DNA of 64,000 bases from Pseudodesulfovibrio tunisiensis (GTDB lineage: Bacteria; Desulfobacterota; Desulfovibrionia; Desulfovibrionales; Desulfovibrionaceae). A model generated the notes under the pieces. It was not told where the DNA came from, did no database searches, and was given only the letters and a program-made list of their open reading frames with translations. Position numbers and translations under genes: made by a program. How positions within the stretch are numbered: position 1 is the stretch's first letter; the number at the start of each line of letters is the position of its first letter. Shown piece after piece: positions 18,701-26,350 of this stretch. The stretch is taken from positions 3,385,501-3,449,500 of the forward strand of contig NZ_CP094380.1 in the NCBI RefSeq assembly GCF_022809775.1, written 5' to 3'.

Positions 18701-19069
18701 CTAGTTTTTCGGCTCGATCTTGACGTTGTTCACCAGGGGAACCGTGGTGACTTCGGAGTCAAGAAGGAGGGTGCGGTTGAAGTCAACGACCAGACCGTCG
18801 AACTTGACGTTCCACTGGTCCTGGATTTCGTTCTCGACGAGCATGGCGCAGAAGTAGACGCCGGAAACGCTCGGAATGGGCTTTTCCTTGTCCACGACCA
18901 GACGCAGATGCGCTTCATCGAGATCCTTATCGAAATGGTACATGATGCCCAGTTCCTTCTCGCCCACTGCGTAGGTGCTGAAGGTCACGAGCCTGTACCC
19001 GTCGTTTTTCATCTTCATGACTTCGTTGACGATGGCGTCAACAGTCACTTCGGTAACATTGCTTATCAC
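18701..19069 (-). CDS. echD: Ech hydrogenase subunit D (NuoC-like)
   Basis: Short hydrophilic subunit of 122 residues, similar to the N-terminal part of the complex I 30-kDa subunit. It begins MISNVTEVTVDAIVNEVMKM and has the mixed alpha/beta core YRLVTFSTYAVGEKELGIMYHFDKD. No cofactor ligands are visible. Position between echC and echE matches the standard operon order. Confidence 0.85.
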   Translation of the reverse strand: MISNVTEVTVDAIVNEVMKMKNDGYRLVTFSTYAVGEKELGIMYHFDKDLDEAHLRLVVDKEKPIPSVSGVYFCAMLVENEIQDQWNVKFDGLVVDFNRTLLLDSEVTTVPLVNNVKIEPKN

Positions 19070-19094
19070 GGCGAATCACCTCTTTGAGGAGGGC

Positions 19095-19538
19095 CTAACC
19101 GGCCTCTTCCACCTTTTGCGCGAACTTCTGGAGGCCAGCGACCACACCGTCAATGATGGCTTCGGGCTTGGCCGGGCAACCGGGCACGTAGACATCCACG
19201 GGGATGACCTTGTCGATGCCGCCCACCACGTTGTAGCAGTCGCGGAACACGCCGCCGCTGTTGCCGCATGCGCCGATGGCGATGACGGCCTTGGGTTCGG
19301 GCATCTGATCGTAGAGGTTCTTGAGTACCTTCTTGTTGCGGTGGTTTACGGTGCCGGTGACCAGGAGCACGTCCGCGTGCTTGGGGTTGCCGACGTTGAC
19401 GATGCCGAACCGCTCGATGTCGTAGAGCGGTGTCAGGCAGGCCAGTACTTCGATATCGCAGCCATTACAGCTCCCGCAATCAAAGTGCATGATCCACGGG
19501 GATTTGGCGCGAGACTTCTTGATGAACGAGCTGAACAT
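19095..19538 (-). CDS. echC: Ech hydrogenase small subunit (NuoB-like)
   Basis: Carries the proximal [4Fe-4S] cluster next to the NiFe site. Four conserved cysteines appear as CGSCNGCDIEV near residue 22, IGACGNSGG near residue 87 and VPGCPAKPEAI near residue 122, the standard PSST/NuoB set. The 147-residue length suits EchC. It begins 6 bases after the echB stop. Confidence 0.93.
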   Translation of the reverse strand: MFSSFIKKSRAKSPWIMHFDCGSCNGCDIEVLACLTPLYDIERFGIVNVGNPKHADVLLVTGTVNHRNKKVLKNLYDQMPEPKAVIAIGACGNSGGVFRDCYNVVGGIDKVIPVDVYVPGCPAKPEAIIDGVVAGLQKFAQKVEEAG

Positions 19539-19543
19539 AGTGG

Positions 19544-20392
19544 TTACCCCGCGTACAGCCAGATGAGGTTAACAACGGACATGCCCATGCCGATGAGCCA
19601 GACGCGCTTGAGCATCCAGCGCCAGGTCATGCGGGCCATGGTGTTGTCCACCAGCACTTCGAGGAAGTATGTGGCGACCAGCAGAACGGCCATCCACACC
19701 ACGTTGGTGGACCAGAAGATCGCACACAGGCCGAGGACCAGAATGGTCTCGTACCAGTGGGCCAGTTCGACCAGACCCAGATAGGGACCGGAGAACTCGG
19801 TCAGGACGCCCTTGACGAGCTCCTGATGGCCGTGATGCGAAGTGGAGAAGTCGAAGGGCGACTTCCGCAGCTTGATGGTCAGGGCATATCCCAGCGCGAT
19901 GTACAGCAGGGGCAGTTTGGCCAGCATTGGGGAATCCAGGGCCCAGACAGCTTCGAGCTTGAAGCTGCCGGTGGTCAGGAAGATGCCCACGAACACGAGG
20001 ATCAGAATCGGCTCGTAAGCCAGAATCTGGATCAGCTCGCGCTGTGCGCCGACCTGGGAATAGGGCGACTTGGCGGCAAGTGCACCCATGACCAGAAACA
20101 CGGCGCCGATGGCCTGCACAAAGAAGATCAGGAGCAGGTCGCTCTGGGCGAAGAACAGCCCCACGGACACGGCCGCGGCGATCATGTACACCCATGCGCA
20201 GAGAACCTGCCACTGGTTGACGACCATTTTTTCCTTACCGAACAGCTTGGCCACGTCATAGAAGGGCTGCAGGATGGGCGGGCCCTGACGGGATTGGAAC
20301 CAAGCGGTCAAGCGCCTGTCGAGTCCGGCGATCAGGCCGCCGAGCACGGGAGCGATGATGATACCGAGTATTGCGAGAATGATAGCTTTCAT
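19544..20392 (-). CDS. echB: Ech hydrogenase subunit B (NuoH-like membrane subunit)
   Basis: Integral membrane subunit with about eight transmembrane helices that connects the peripheral hydrogenase arm to the antiporter-like module. The start MKAIILAILGIIIAPVLGGL and the loop GLDRRLTAWFQSRQGPPILQPFYDVAKLFGKE match the NuoH/EchB quinone-site-like signature. FDFSTSHHGHQELVKGVLTEFSG is a second conserved acidic loop. Its ATG overlaps the echA stop (TAATG). Confidence 0.94.
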   Translation of the reverse strand: MKAIILAILGIIIAPVLGGLIAGLDRRLTAWFQSRQGPPILQPFYDVAKLFGKEKMVVNQWQVLCAWVYMIAAAVSVGLFFAQSDLLLIFFVQAIGAVFLVMGALAAKSPYSQVGAQRELIQILAYEPILILVFVGIFLTTGSFKLEAVWALDSPMLAKLPLLYIALGYALTIKLRKSPFDFSTSHHGHQELVKGVLTEFSGPYLGLVELAHWYETILVLGLCAIFWSTNVVWMAVLLVATYFLEVLVDNTMARMTWRWMLKRVWLIGMGMSVVNLIWLYAG

Positions 20393-22290
20393 TACAGCGC
20401 CCCTCCCATCATGAGCACGATCAGGGCTATGGCTACTGCATTCGCGGCTGCGGTGATCTTGTTTTCACCGAAAAGCTCGCCGAGATACATGTTTCCGGCC
20501 GAGAAGGACACGGGCTGGTCCATGGGGCCGTTGTAGCTGCCGGGAGTTTCAACATTGGAACCGGATACGTAGGGAGCCACTTCCTTGGCCTTGCGCCAGC
20601 CCGAGGTGGCCTTGAGCGCGAAGAGCAGGCCCACGCCGAGGACCAGGAACAGCGGGTAGACAGCGAAGCCGCCCTGCGTGCTGGAGAGCACGCCGAGGCT
20701 GACCTGGAAGGGAGCGCCTTCCGGGAACAGGGGGGCGATCAGGCCGGAGTAGATCACCGGAGCAATCAGGGCCAGAACCACGGAGCCGATGACAAGGATG
20801 GTCAGGGGCAGACGGGTCAGGGTTGCCTGGGATTCGGGCTGTGCGCCGCGTTCACGGGTGCCCATGAGCAGGCCGCCCCAGCGGGCCCAGTACACGACGG
20901 TCAGGGCGGAGCCCATGGCCATGAGCACGACCGGGATCAGGAACTGGGAAGCCGCCTCGATGGCCATCCACTTGGACATGAGCACGCCGAACGGAGGGAG
21001 CAGCATGGTCAGGATGCCCACGATGGTGATGACCGTGGTGCGGGGCATGCGGGCGTACAGGCCGCGCATGTCTTCCACGTCCCGGGAACCGATGCCGTGT
21101 TCGATGGTGCCCACGCAGAGGAACAGCAGGGACTTGGACACGGCGTGGAAGATGATCAGCATGATGGCTGCGGTGATGGCCAGCGGAGTGTTGATGCCGG
21201 CACAGGCGATGATCAGGCCGAGGTTCGAGATGGTCGAGTAGGCCAGAATCTTCTTGCCGTTGGACTGGCCGATTGCCAGCGCGGCACATGCCACGAAGGT
21301 GAAGGCTCCGCAAAGCGCGATGCCGTAGCTGAGGAAGGTTCCGGCATAGGCCGGGGCAAACCTCAGGATGACGTACACGCCAGCCTTGACCATGGTGGAG
21401 GAGTGCAGCAGCGCGGAGACCGGGGTCGGAGCGACCATGGCGCCGAGCAGCCAGCTCTGGAACGGCATCTGTGCGGCCTTGGTGAAGCCTGCCAGACAGA
21501 TGAACCCGAGGCCGGTGAGCATGATGGCGCCCTGCGGGCCAGCGGCCAGAATCGCCTGAATGGAGACCGTGCCGAGCTTGGCTTCCATCAGGATCATGCC
21601 GATGACGAAGGCCAGACCGCCGAGGGAGTTCATCCACAGGGCGCGGGTGGCGTTCCTGGTGGCGATTTCGGTTTCGTCATGCCCGATGAGCATGAAGGAA
21701 CAGAACGTGGTCACTTCGAAGAAGAAGTAGAGCCACAGGATGTTGTTCGCCAGGACCAGGCCGTTCATGGCTCCCAGGAACAGCACCAGAAAGAAGAAGA
21801 AGCGGGGCTGCTTGGACTTCGTCAGGTGCAGATGCTCTTCGTGCTCCTTCATGTACGGGATGGCGAAGATGCAGATGAGGGAACCCACGATGGAAATGAT
21901 GGCCACCATGATCAGGGACAGGTTGTCCCCGTACAGTGCCGGAATTTCCATGCCGTGGTCGATGGTTGCTTCAAGCCAGAGCAGCAGCACGAACTGGGCT
22001 GCCACGAAAATCTGGATGAGCAGGTTTTTGAGTTTCAAGCCGTAAAAGAACATGATCACGAGCAATGCGAAATCCAGGACAGTGATCAACACGTCCCAGC
22101 TCATGATACCGAGGAACGAACCCGGAGAGTACGTGAACTCTCCCTGGGCCAGCAGGCCCAGCGATGCCACCGTCAGAATGGCTCCTGTGGCGGTCACCGT
22201 CAGGCTCCGTACCGCGCGCGACCGCACAAAATAGCAAACCAGTGCGGCGGCAACGGGCAGGAGAATGAGAAGTAACAGCAGATTCGACAT
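20392..22290 (-). CDS. echA: Ech hydrogenase subunit A (NuoL/Mrp antiporter-like)
   Basis: Ion-pumping membrane subunit of 632 residues with roughly 14-16 helices. The antiporter core has conserved charged residues (WLYFFFEVTTFCSFMLIG with the TM5 Glu, AGFTKAAQMPFQSWLLGAM with the TM7 Lys, and ALLHSSTMVKAGVY). First gene of the operon, with GAGGTCGTC before the ATG and a clear promoter about 115 bases upstream. Together with EchB-F it should couple ferredoxin oxidation with H2 evolution (or the reverse) to H+ or Na+ transport. Confidence 0.94.
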   Translation of the reverse strand: MSNLLLLLILLPVAAALVCYFVRSRAVRSLTVTATGAILTVASLGLLAQGEFTYSPGSFLGIMSWDVLITVLDFALLVIMFFYGLKLKNLLIQIFVAAQFVLLLWLEATIDHGMEIPALYGDNLSLIMVAIISIVGSLICIFAIPYMKEHEEHLHLTKSKQPRFFFFLVLFLGAMNGLVLANNILWLYFFFEVTTFCSFMLIGHDETEIATRNATRALWMNSLGGLAFVIGMILMEAKLGTVSIQAILAAGPQGAIMLTGLGFICLAGFTKAAQMPFQSWLLGAMVAPTPVSALLHSSTMVKAGVYVILRFAPAYAGTFLSYGIALCGAFTFVACAALAIGQSNGKKILAYSTISNLGLIIACAGINTPLAITAAIMLIIFHAVSKSLLFLCVGTIEHGIGSRDVEDMRGLYARMPRTTVITIVGILTMLLPPFGVLMSKWMAIEAASQFLIPVVLMAMGSALTVVYWARWGGLLMGTRERGAQPESQATLTRLPLTILVIGSVVLALIAPVIYSGLIAPLFPEGAPFQVSLGVLSSTQGGFAVYPLFLVLGVGLLFALKATSGWRKAKEVAPYVSGSNVETPGSYNGPMDQPVSFSAGNMYLGELFGENKITAAANAVAIALIVLMMGGAL

Positions 22291-22403
22291 GACGACCTCG
22301 TTTCAAAGGTTTTGACACGAGTACAATCGAACACCCTTAATCGGCTCACCTCCAACCGATTGTCAGTGCAGTTGCACTTCACCCTTAGCCTAGTAAACAT
22401 GGC

Positions 22404-22432
22404 CTATTATGAAATGTTAACCAATTGGTCAA
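22404..22432 (-). promoter_or_regulatory. sigma70-type promoter of ech with overlapping palindrome
   Basis: On the minus strand TTGACC, a 17-base spacer and TAATAG lie 114-142 bases upstream of echA. The imperfect palindrome TTGACCAATTGGTTAA covers the -35 box and spacer, a good place for a repressor or activator. The rest of the 371-base gap before the PAPS-reductase gene holds only a hairpin. Confidence 0.75.
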
Positions 22433-22589
22433 TACCCGTCGCCCGAAAAAATTCCCTCATTAAATGGTAAAAAATGCTTGACTTTTGCCTTGAGGGAGGA
22501 CTGGCAAGGGCTCCTGCAAATAGACCTTCACAAGCTTCTTGGGTGGCTTGTGAACATGAGCACTAATTACCCCCGGGAAAGAGGAAAAT

Positions 22590-22631
22590 CAGAAACTTGG
22601 TTCTTGCGCATGGATCGACACCAAGTTTCTG
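22590..22631. terminator. Hairpin between ech promoter region and PAPS-reductase-like gene
   Basis: Perfect 11-bp arms CAGAAACTTGG and CCAAGTTTCTG enclose a 20-base loop. It lies just after the 3' end of the minus-strand gene ending at 22662. No T tract is evident, so its terminator role is uncertain. Confidence 0.45.
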
Positions 22632-22661
22632 TTCGCGAAGCGTTCGTTTGAAAAAAACCGG

Positions 22662-23345
22662 CTAGAAGTAGCCCAGATTCGTGAGGGTGCGCATGGCTTG
22701 TTCCTTGGCCCGGGAGCGGCCGGAACGTTCGCCCTGTCCCGGGGCGGGGAGCGTGGTGCAGGGCATGCAGCCGAGGGATCGGTAGCCTTCCGCATACAGG
22801 GAGCAGCGGGGCAGGCCGAAGCGGTCGTGAAAGGCCCAGATGTCCATTTCGGTCCAATCCAGCAGGGGATTGGCGAGCACATGGTCGGGATCGGTCCGGT
22901 TTTCCAGGAAATCGCGGTCATGGCGGTCCGGGTTTTCGTCCCGGCGGATGCCCGTGATCAGGATGCGGGTGCTCGTGTCCCGGATGGCGCGTTGCAGGGG
23001 GATGATCTTGAGGTCGCGGCAGCACGACACCTTGTCCTGTGCCAGCGGGTATTCCTTCAGGGAGATTGCGGGGCGGGCAATGTGCAGGTCCACATTCCAT
23101 TCTCGTGTCAATGCGTCACGGAATTCGATGATTTCCGGGAACTTGCATCCGGTGTCCAGATTGATGGCCCGAGGCGCGCCCGAACCGAGGTGGTCCAGCA
23201 CGGCCTTCCACAGGAACAGGAGCGCAGTGGAGTCCTTGCCTCCGGTCCATGCCACGCGAATGGCTTGCGGGTCGGCCTGTTTGCAGAGGGAAAGCAGCAT
23301 TTCCTCGGTCTGTTGGATGCGGTTGTCCAGAGAGCATGTCGGCAT
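22662..23345 (-). CDS. PAPS/APS reductase-family PP-loop protein (CysH-like)
   Basis: Member of the adenine-nucleotide alpha-hydrolase PP-loop superfamily, close to phosphoadenylyl-sulfate reductase or CysD-like proteins. The ATP/PAPS loop is WTGGKDSTALLFLW, followed by INLDTGCKFPEIIEFRD and RRDENPDRHDRDF. A C-terminal GCMPCTT pair of cysteines is present. The role in assimilatory sulfur chemistry is inferred. The start is uncertain: MPTCSLDNR at 23345 is used; the upstream ATG at 23405 adds 20 proline-rich residues and has only a distant AGGG. Divergent from the flavin-binding gene at 23440. Confidence 0.75.
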   Translation of the reverse strand: MPTCSLDNRIQQTEEMLLSLCKQADPQAIRVAWTGGKDSTALLFLWKAVLDHLGSGAPRAINLDTGCKFPEIIEFRDALTREWNVDLHIARPAISLKEYPLAQDKVSCCRDLKIIPLQRAIRDTSTRILITGIRRDENPDRHDRDFLENRTDPDHVLANPLLDWTEMDIWAFHDRFGLPRCSLYAEGYRSLGCMPCTTLPAPGQGERSGRSRAKEQAMRTLTNLGYF

Positions 23346-23439
23346 GGGCGCAGTGTGGCCTGTTGCGGGGTGGTTTGGCAAGGGATGAACGCCTGTCGAA
23401 ATCATTGTGCACCATGCCCTGTTTCTGTATATATGAAGC

Positions 23440-23895
23440 ATGGAAGAACAGACTCTTGCCACGATCCGGGCGCTGATCGCCTCCCGGGACATCTGCGTGC
23501 TTGCCACCACCAACGGCGAGGAACCGCACACTTCGCTCATGGCCTATGCTGCCGAGACCGACGGGACCGTGCTGTATCTGGTGACGCGCAAGGCATCGCG
23601 CAAGTACCTGAACATTCTGACCGTGCCTCGGGTGAGCCTGCTGATCGACACCCGGGACGAACATTTGACAGAAGACCGTGCGTCCATGCTCGCCCTGAGC
23701 GTGAACGGGACGGCCGAACCGATTACCGATTCGACGGTGGCAGGCCCGTGCATGGAGCGGTTTCTGGATCGTCATCCGGACATGGAAGGATTCGTTTCCC
23801 GGGAGGATAGCGTGTTCCTGCGAATTCGGGCGGAATCGTTTCTGCTCCTGCGTGGCCCCGAGTCCGCAAGACACGTGAAACTGGAAAAAACATGA
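23440..23895 (+). CDS. Pyridoxamine 5'-phosphate oxidase-family flavin-binding protein
   Basis: Split-barrel flavin-binding fold of 151 residues. The pattern ICVLATTNGEEPHTSLMAYAAETDGTVLYLVTRKASRKYLNILTVPRVSLLID matches the PNPOx-like/FMN-binding family used in stress or haem-related proteins. There is no signal peptide. The substrate is unknown. It is divergent from the PP-loop gene and ends just before the tRNA-Arg promoter. Confidence 0.8.
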   Translation: MEEQTLATIRALIASRDICVLATTNGEEPHTSLMAYAAETDGTVLYLVTRKASRKYLNILTVPRVSLLIDTRDEHLTEDRASMLALSVNGTAEPITDSTVAGPCMERFLDRHPDMEGFVSREDSVFLRIRAESFLLLRGPESARHVKLEKT

Positions 23896-23904
23896 AAAAA
23901 GTTC

Positions 23905-23933
23905 TTGACGGGAACGGGGTCTGAGCTTAAACC
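23905..23933 (+). promoter_or_regulatory. Promoter of the first tRNA-Arg
   Basis: TTGACG at 23905-23910, a 17-base spacer and TAAACC at 23928-23933, 12 bases before the mature tRNA 5' end, with a GC-rich stretch between as in stable RNA promoters. Confidence 0.65.
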
Positions 23934-23945
23934 CTCTTCTCGAAC

Positions 23946-24022
23946 GCGCCCGTAGCTCAGCTGGATAGAGTGCCGGACTACGAATCCGTAGGTCAGAGGT
24001 TCGAATCCTCTCGGGCGCACCA
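23946..24022 (+). tRNA. tRNA-Arg (anticodon ACG), copy 1
   Basis: A 77-base cloverleaf. The acceptor GCGCCCG pairs with CGGGCGC, the anticodon loop is CTACGAA (ACG) and the T arm is AGAGGTTCGAATCCTCT. CCA is encoded. Confidence 0.97.
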
Positions 24023-24030
24023 TTGGAGAA

Positions 24031-24065
24031 CAAGGGGCTAGGTAAACAGCCTGGCCCTTTTTCTT
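24031..24065 (+). terminator. Weak terminator after tRNA-Arg copy 1
   Basis: GGGGCTAGG and CCTGGCCC pair around taaacag and are followed by TTTTTCTTTT. Confidence 0.6.
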
Positions 24066-24100
24066 TTACCAGAGTCCGCATGGACTTGATTTTACCATAT

Positions 24101-24177
24101 GCGCCCGTAGCTCAGCTGGATAGAGTGCCGGACTACGAATCCGTAGGTCAGAGGTTCGAATCCTCTCGGGCGCACCA
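24101..24177 (+). tRNA. tRNA-Arg (anticodon ACG), copy 2
   Basis: Identical 77 bases to copy 1, starting 155 bases downstream, including encoded CCA. A terminator hairpin follows. Confidence 0.97.
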
Positions 24178-24191
24178 CTCTCGGAAAAACA

Positions 24192-24229
24192 GGGACTTGA
24201 ACAATTTGTTCAGGTCCCTTTTCCTTTTT
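24192..24229 (+). terminator. Terminator after tRNA-Arg copy 2
   Basis: GGGACTTGAACA and TGTTCAGGTCCC pair with one G-T wobble, followed by TTTTCCTTTTT. Confidence 0.8.
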
Positions 24230-24234
24230 GGTCT

Positions 24235-24410
24235 GCTGAGTCCTTTTTTCGCATTCTCTGGTAGCCGCATGTTGCCACCACCCCTGCCTTGGTGATAGTT
24301 TGTCGCATATTGTTTTTCTGTATGCATTGATTGGGCCATTTTTAGTCATTTTTGTTGGCTTTTTTGAAATGCCCATTTTTTGCCTGCAATTGCCATTGGT
24401 TCCAGCAAGG
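24235..24410 (+). promoter_or_regulatory. AT-rich CRISPR leader candidate
   Basis: AT-rich stretch rich in T-runs that borders the undegraded end of the array. Repeat orientation (…GGGGATGAACCG at the 3' side) and the degenerate repeat at the far end both place the leader here, with transcription rightwards. It contains no gene. Confidence 0.6.
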
Positions 24411-26205
24411 GTGTTCCCCACGTGTGTGGGGATGAACCGACCTGAAGTCCGTGAAGGCGAAGTTGGATGCCGTGTTCCCCACGTGTGTGGGGATGAACCG
24501 CACTCCGTCAAAAGTGAGCCAGTCAGGTCGGCGTGTTCCCCACGTGTGTGGGGATGAACCGACCTATTGAGTTGTTTTGTACCGAACCCAAATGTGTTCC
24601 CCACGTGTGTGGGGATGAACCGCCGCCGAGATGCAGGGACGCAGCGTAAAGGGGGGTGTTCCCCACGTGTGTGGGGATGAACCGAAACGAAAGCAGTCCT
24701 CCCATGGCTACACCCCGTGTTCCCCACGTGTGTGGGGATGAACCGAAGCATACGAAACCTAGTTTGTAAATTGAGAGGTGTTCCCCACGTGTGTGGGGAT
24801 GAACCGGCTGAGGTCGAGGCGTATCGTGCTCAAATGCGGTGTTCCCCACGTGTGTGGGGATGAACCGCCGTCGGTGCCGTTATGCGCTGCGGCATGGTTG
24901 TGTTCCCCACGTGTGTGGGGATGAACCGACGCGGGGGAGTCCGTCACGCCCAGACCCGTGAGTGTTCCCCACGTGTGTGGGGATGAACCGAACACCACAG
25001 AATGAATGTCCTCGCCTCGCTCGTGTTCCCCACGTGTGTGGGGATGAACCGTATTCACATACGCACCACGCGCACGTGCACGCGTGTTCCCCACGTGTGT
25101 GGGGATGAACCGCGAGACAAGCAAAGCGATTCCGATACAGGGAAGTGTTCCCCACGTGTGTGGGGATGAACCGTCCATGGTCATGAACGGCTTGGGGTCC
25201 ATGATGTGTTCCCCACGTGTGTGGGGATGAACCGATAGCTTGTCTCCATGCTTTTGAGGTCTTGGAGTGTTCCCCACGTGTGTGGGGATGAACCGGCTGA
25301 CATCAAGGCGGCGCAGGAAATGGCCCGGTGTTCCCCACGTGTGTGGGGATGAACCGCAGTCCCATGCTACACCCCGTTCACGTCAACAGTGTTCCCCACG
25401 TGTGTGGGGATGAACCGTTGAAAATACTGTCTCAAGAAGCGTTTCGATAGTGTTCCCCACGTGTGTGGGGATGAACCGCAGGTCGCCGTTATCCGTGGCG
25501 TTGCTGCAATGTGTTCCCCACGTGTGTGGGGATGAACCGATCGATCACAAACACACGCTCGCGGGCAAAAGGTGTTCCCCACGTGTGTGGGGATGAACCG
25601 CGAATTGATAGGCAGTTGACCATGAGAGTAGGGTGTTCCCCACGTGTGTGGGGATGAACCGTTTTCGAGTTCAGCGTCCAGCCGCTGGGCAAAGTGTTCC
25701 CCACGTGTGTGGGGATGAACCGGACGTTTACACCTGCCCTCGGTGTGGGTGTGAGTGTTCCCCACGTGTGTGGGGATGAACCGGGCGAGTTCAACGAGGC
25801 GTACCAGGCTGCGGCGTGTTCCCCACGTGTGTGGGGATGAACCGCACGATTTTGACGCACATTTCAAAAATTGGAAGTGTTCCCCACGTGTGTGGGGATG
25901 AACCGGCAGAGTTATCCGGTTCCGCGAGCTGCAATTAGTGTTCCCCACGTGTGTGGGGATGAACCGTTGACGACCTTGTCCCCGGACTAGGCCCCGGCGG
26001 TGTTCCCCACGTGTGTGGGGATGAACCGTGTAGTTGGAGGGTTTTCAATGGCTGGATTCAGTGTTCCCCACGTGTGTGGGGATGAACCGAGGCGGGCACC
26101 GATGAGTAGCAGCGTTACTCAGTGTTCCCTACGTGTGTGGGGATGAACCGGCTGCTCCGGCTGATGCGGATTCCGCAACAACGTGTTCCCCACGTGTGTG
26201 GGGAT
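24411..26205 (+). CRISPR. CRISPR array, 30 repeats of 29 bases, type I-E-like repeat
   Basis: Repeats begin GTGTTCCCCACGTG and end TGTGGGGATGAACCG, with an inner stem CCCCAC/GTGGGG, very close to type I-E repeats. The period is 61 bases; spacers are 32 bases, with 33 after repeats 4, 9 and 26. Twenty-nine repeats are complete, all the same except repeat 29 (26122), which has CCCT for CCCC. Repeat 30 at 26183 lacks the last GAACCG and runs into a T tract. Repeat orientation gives crRNA transcription on the plus strand. No cas gene lies in the window: left neighbours are tRNA-Arg genes, right neighbour is xseA. Confidence 0.98.
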
Positions 26206-26215
26206 TTTTTTTATT
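26187..26215 (+). terminator. Intrinsic terminator formed by the terminal CRISPR repeat
   Basis: The repeat's own stem CCCCAC-GTGT-GTGGGG is followed directly by ATTTTTTTTATTTTTT, replacing the GAACCG end of the repeat. It should stop array transcription before xseA. Confidence 0.75.
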
Positions 26216-26350
26216 TTTTGTCTGAAATAATTTCTCCTGTTCGTGCGGTTGTCGCTCCGGGGCTTGTAATGATAGGCTCTGCGAATTGTTCGGGCGCGCG
26301 GGTGTGCGTGCTCGGGAAATGCCGGGCGTGTCCGGCCGTGGAGATGTTGT

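Noticed and set aside
14545..18723. A 1392-codon open frame on the plus strand
   Set aside because: Antisense to proS, ispG, echF and echE. No family motifs were seen, and its composition is typical of a shadow frame.
24092..25948. Minus-strand frames full of HPHTRGEH and SPHTWGT repeats
   Set aside because: These are translations of the CRISPR repeat, which has no stop in those frames. They are not proteins.
24411..26205. Self-targeting spacers within this window
   Set aside because: I compared the 29 spacers by eye with the surrounding sequence and saw no match. This was not exhaustive, so absence is not proven.
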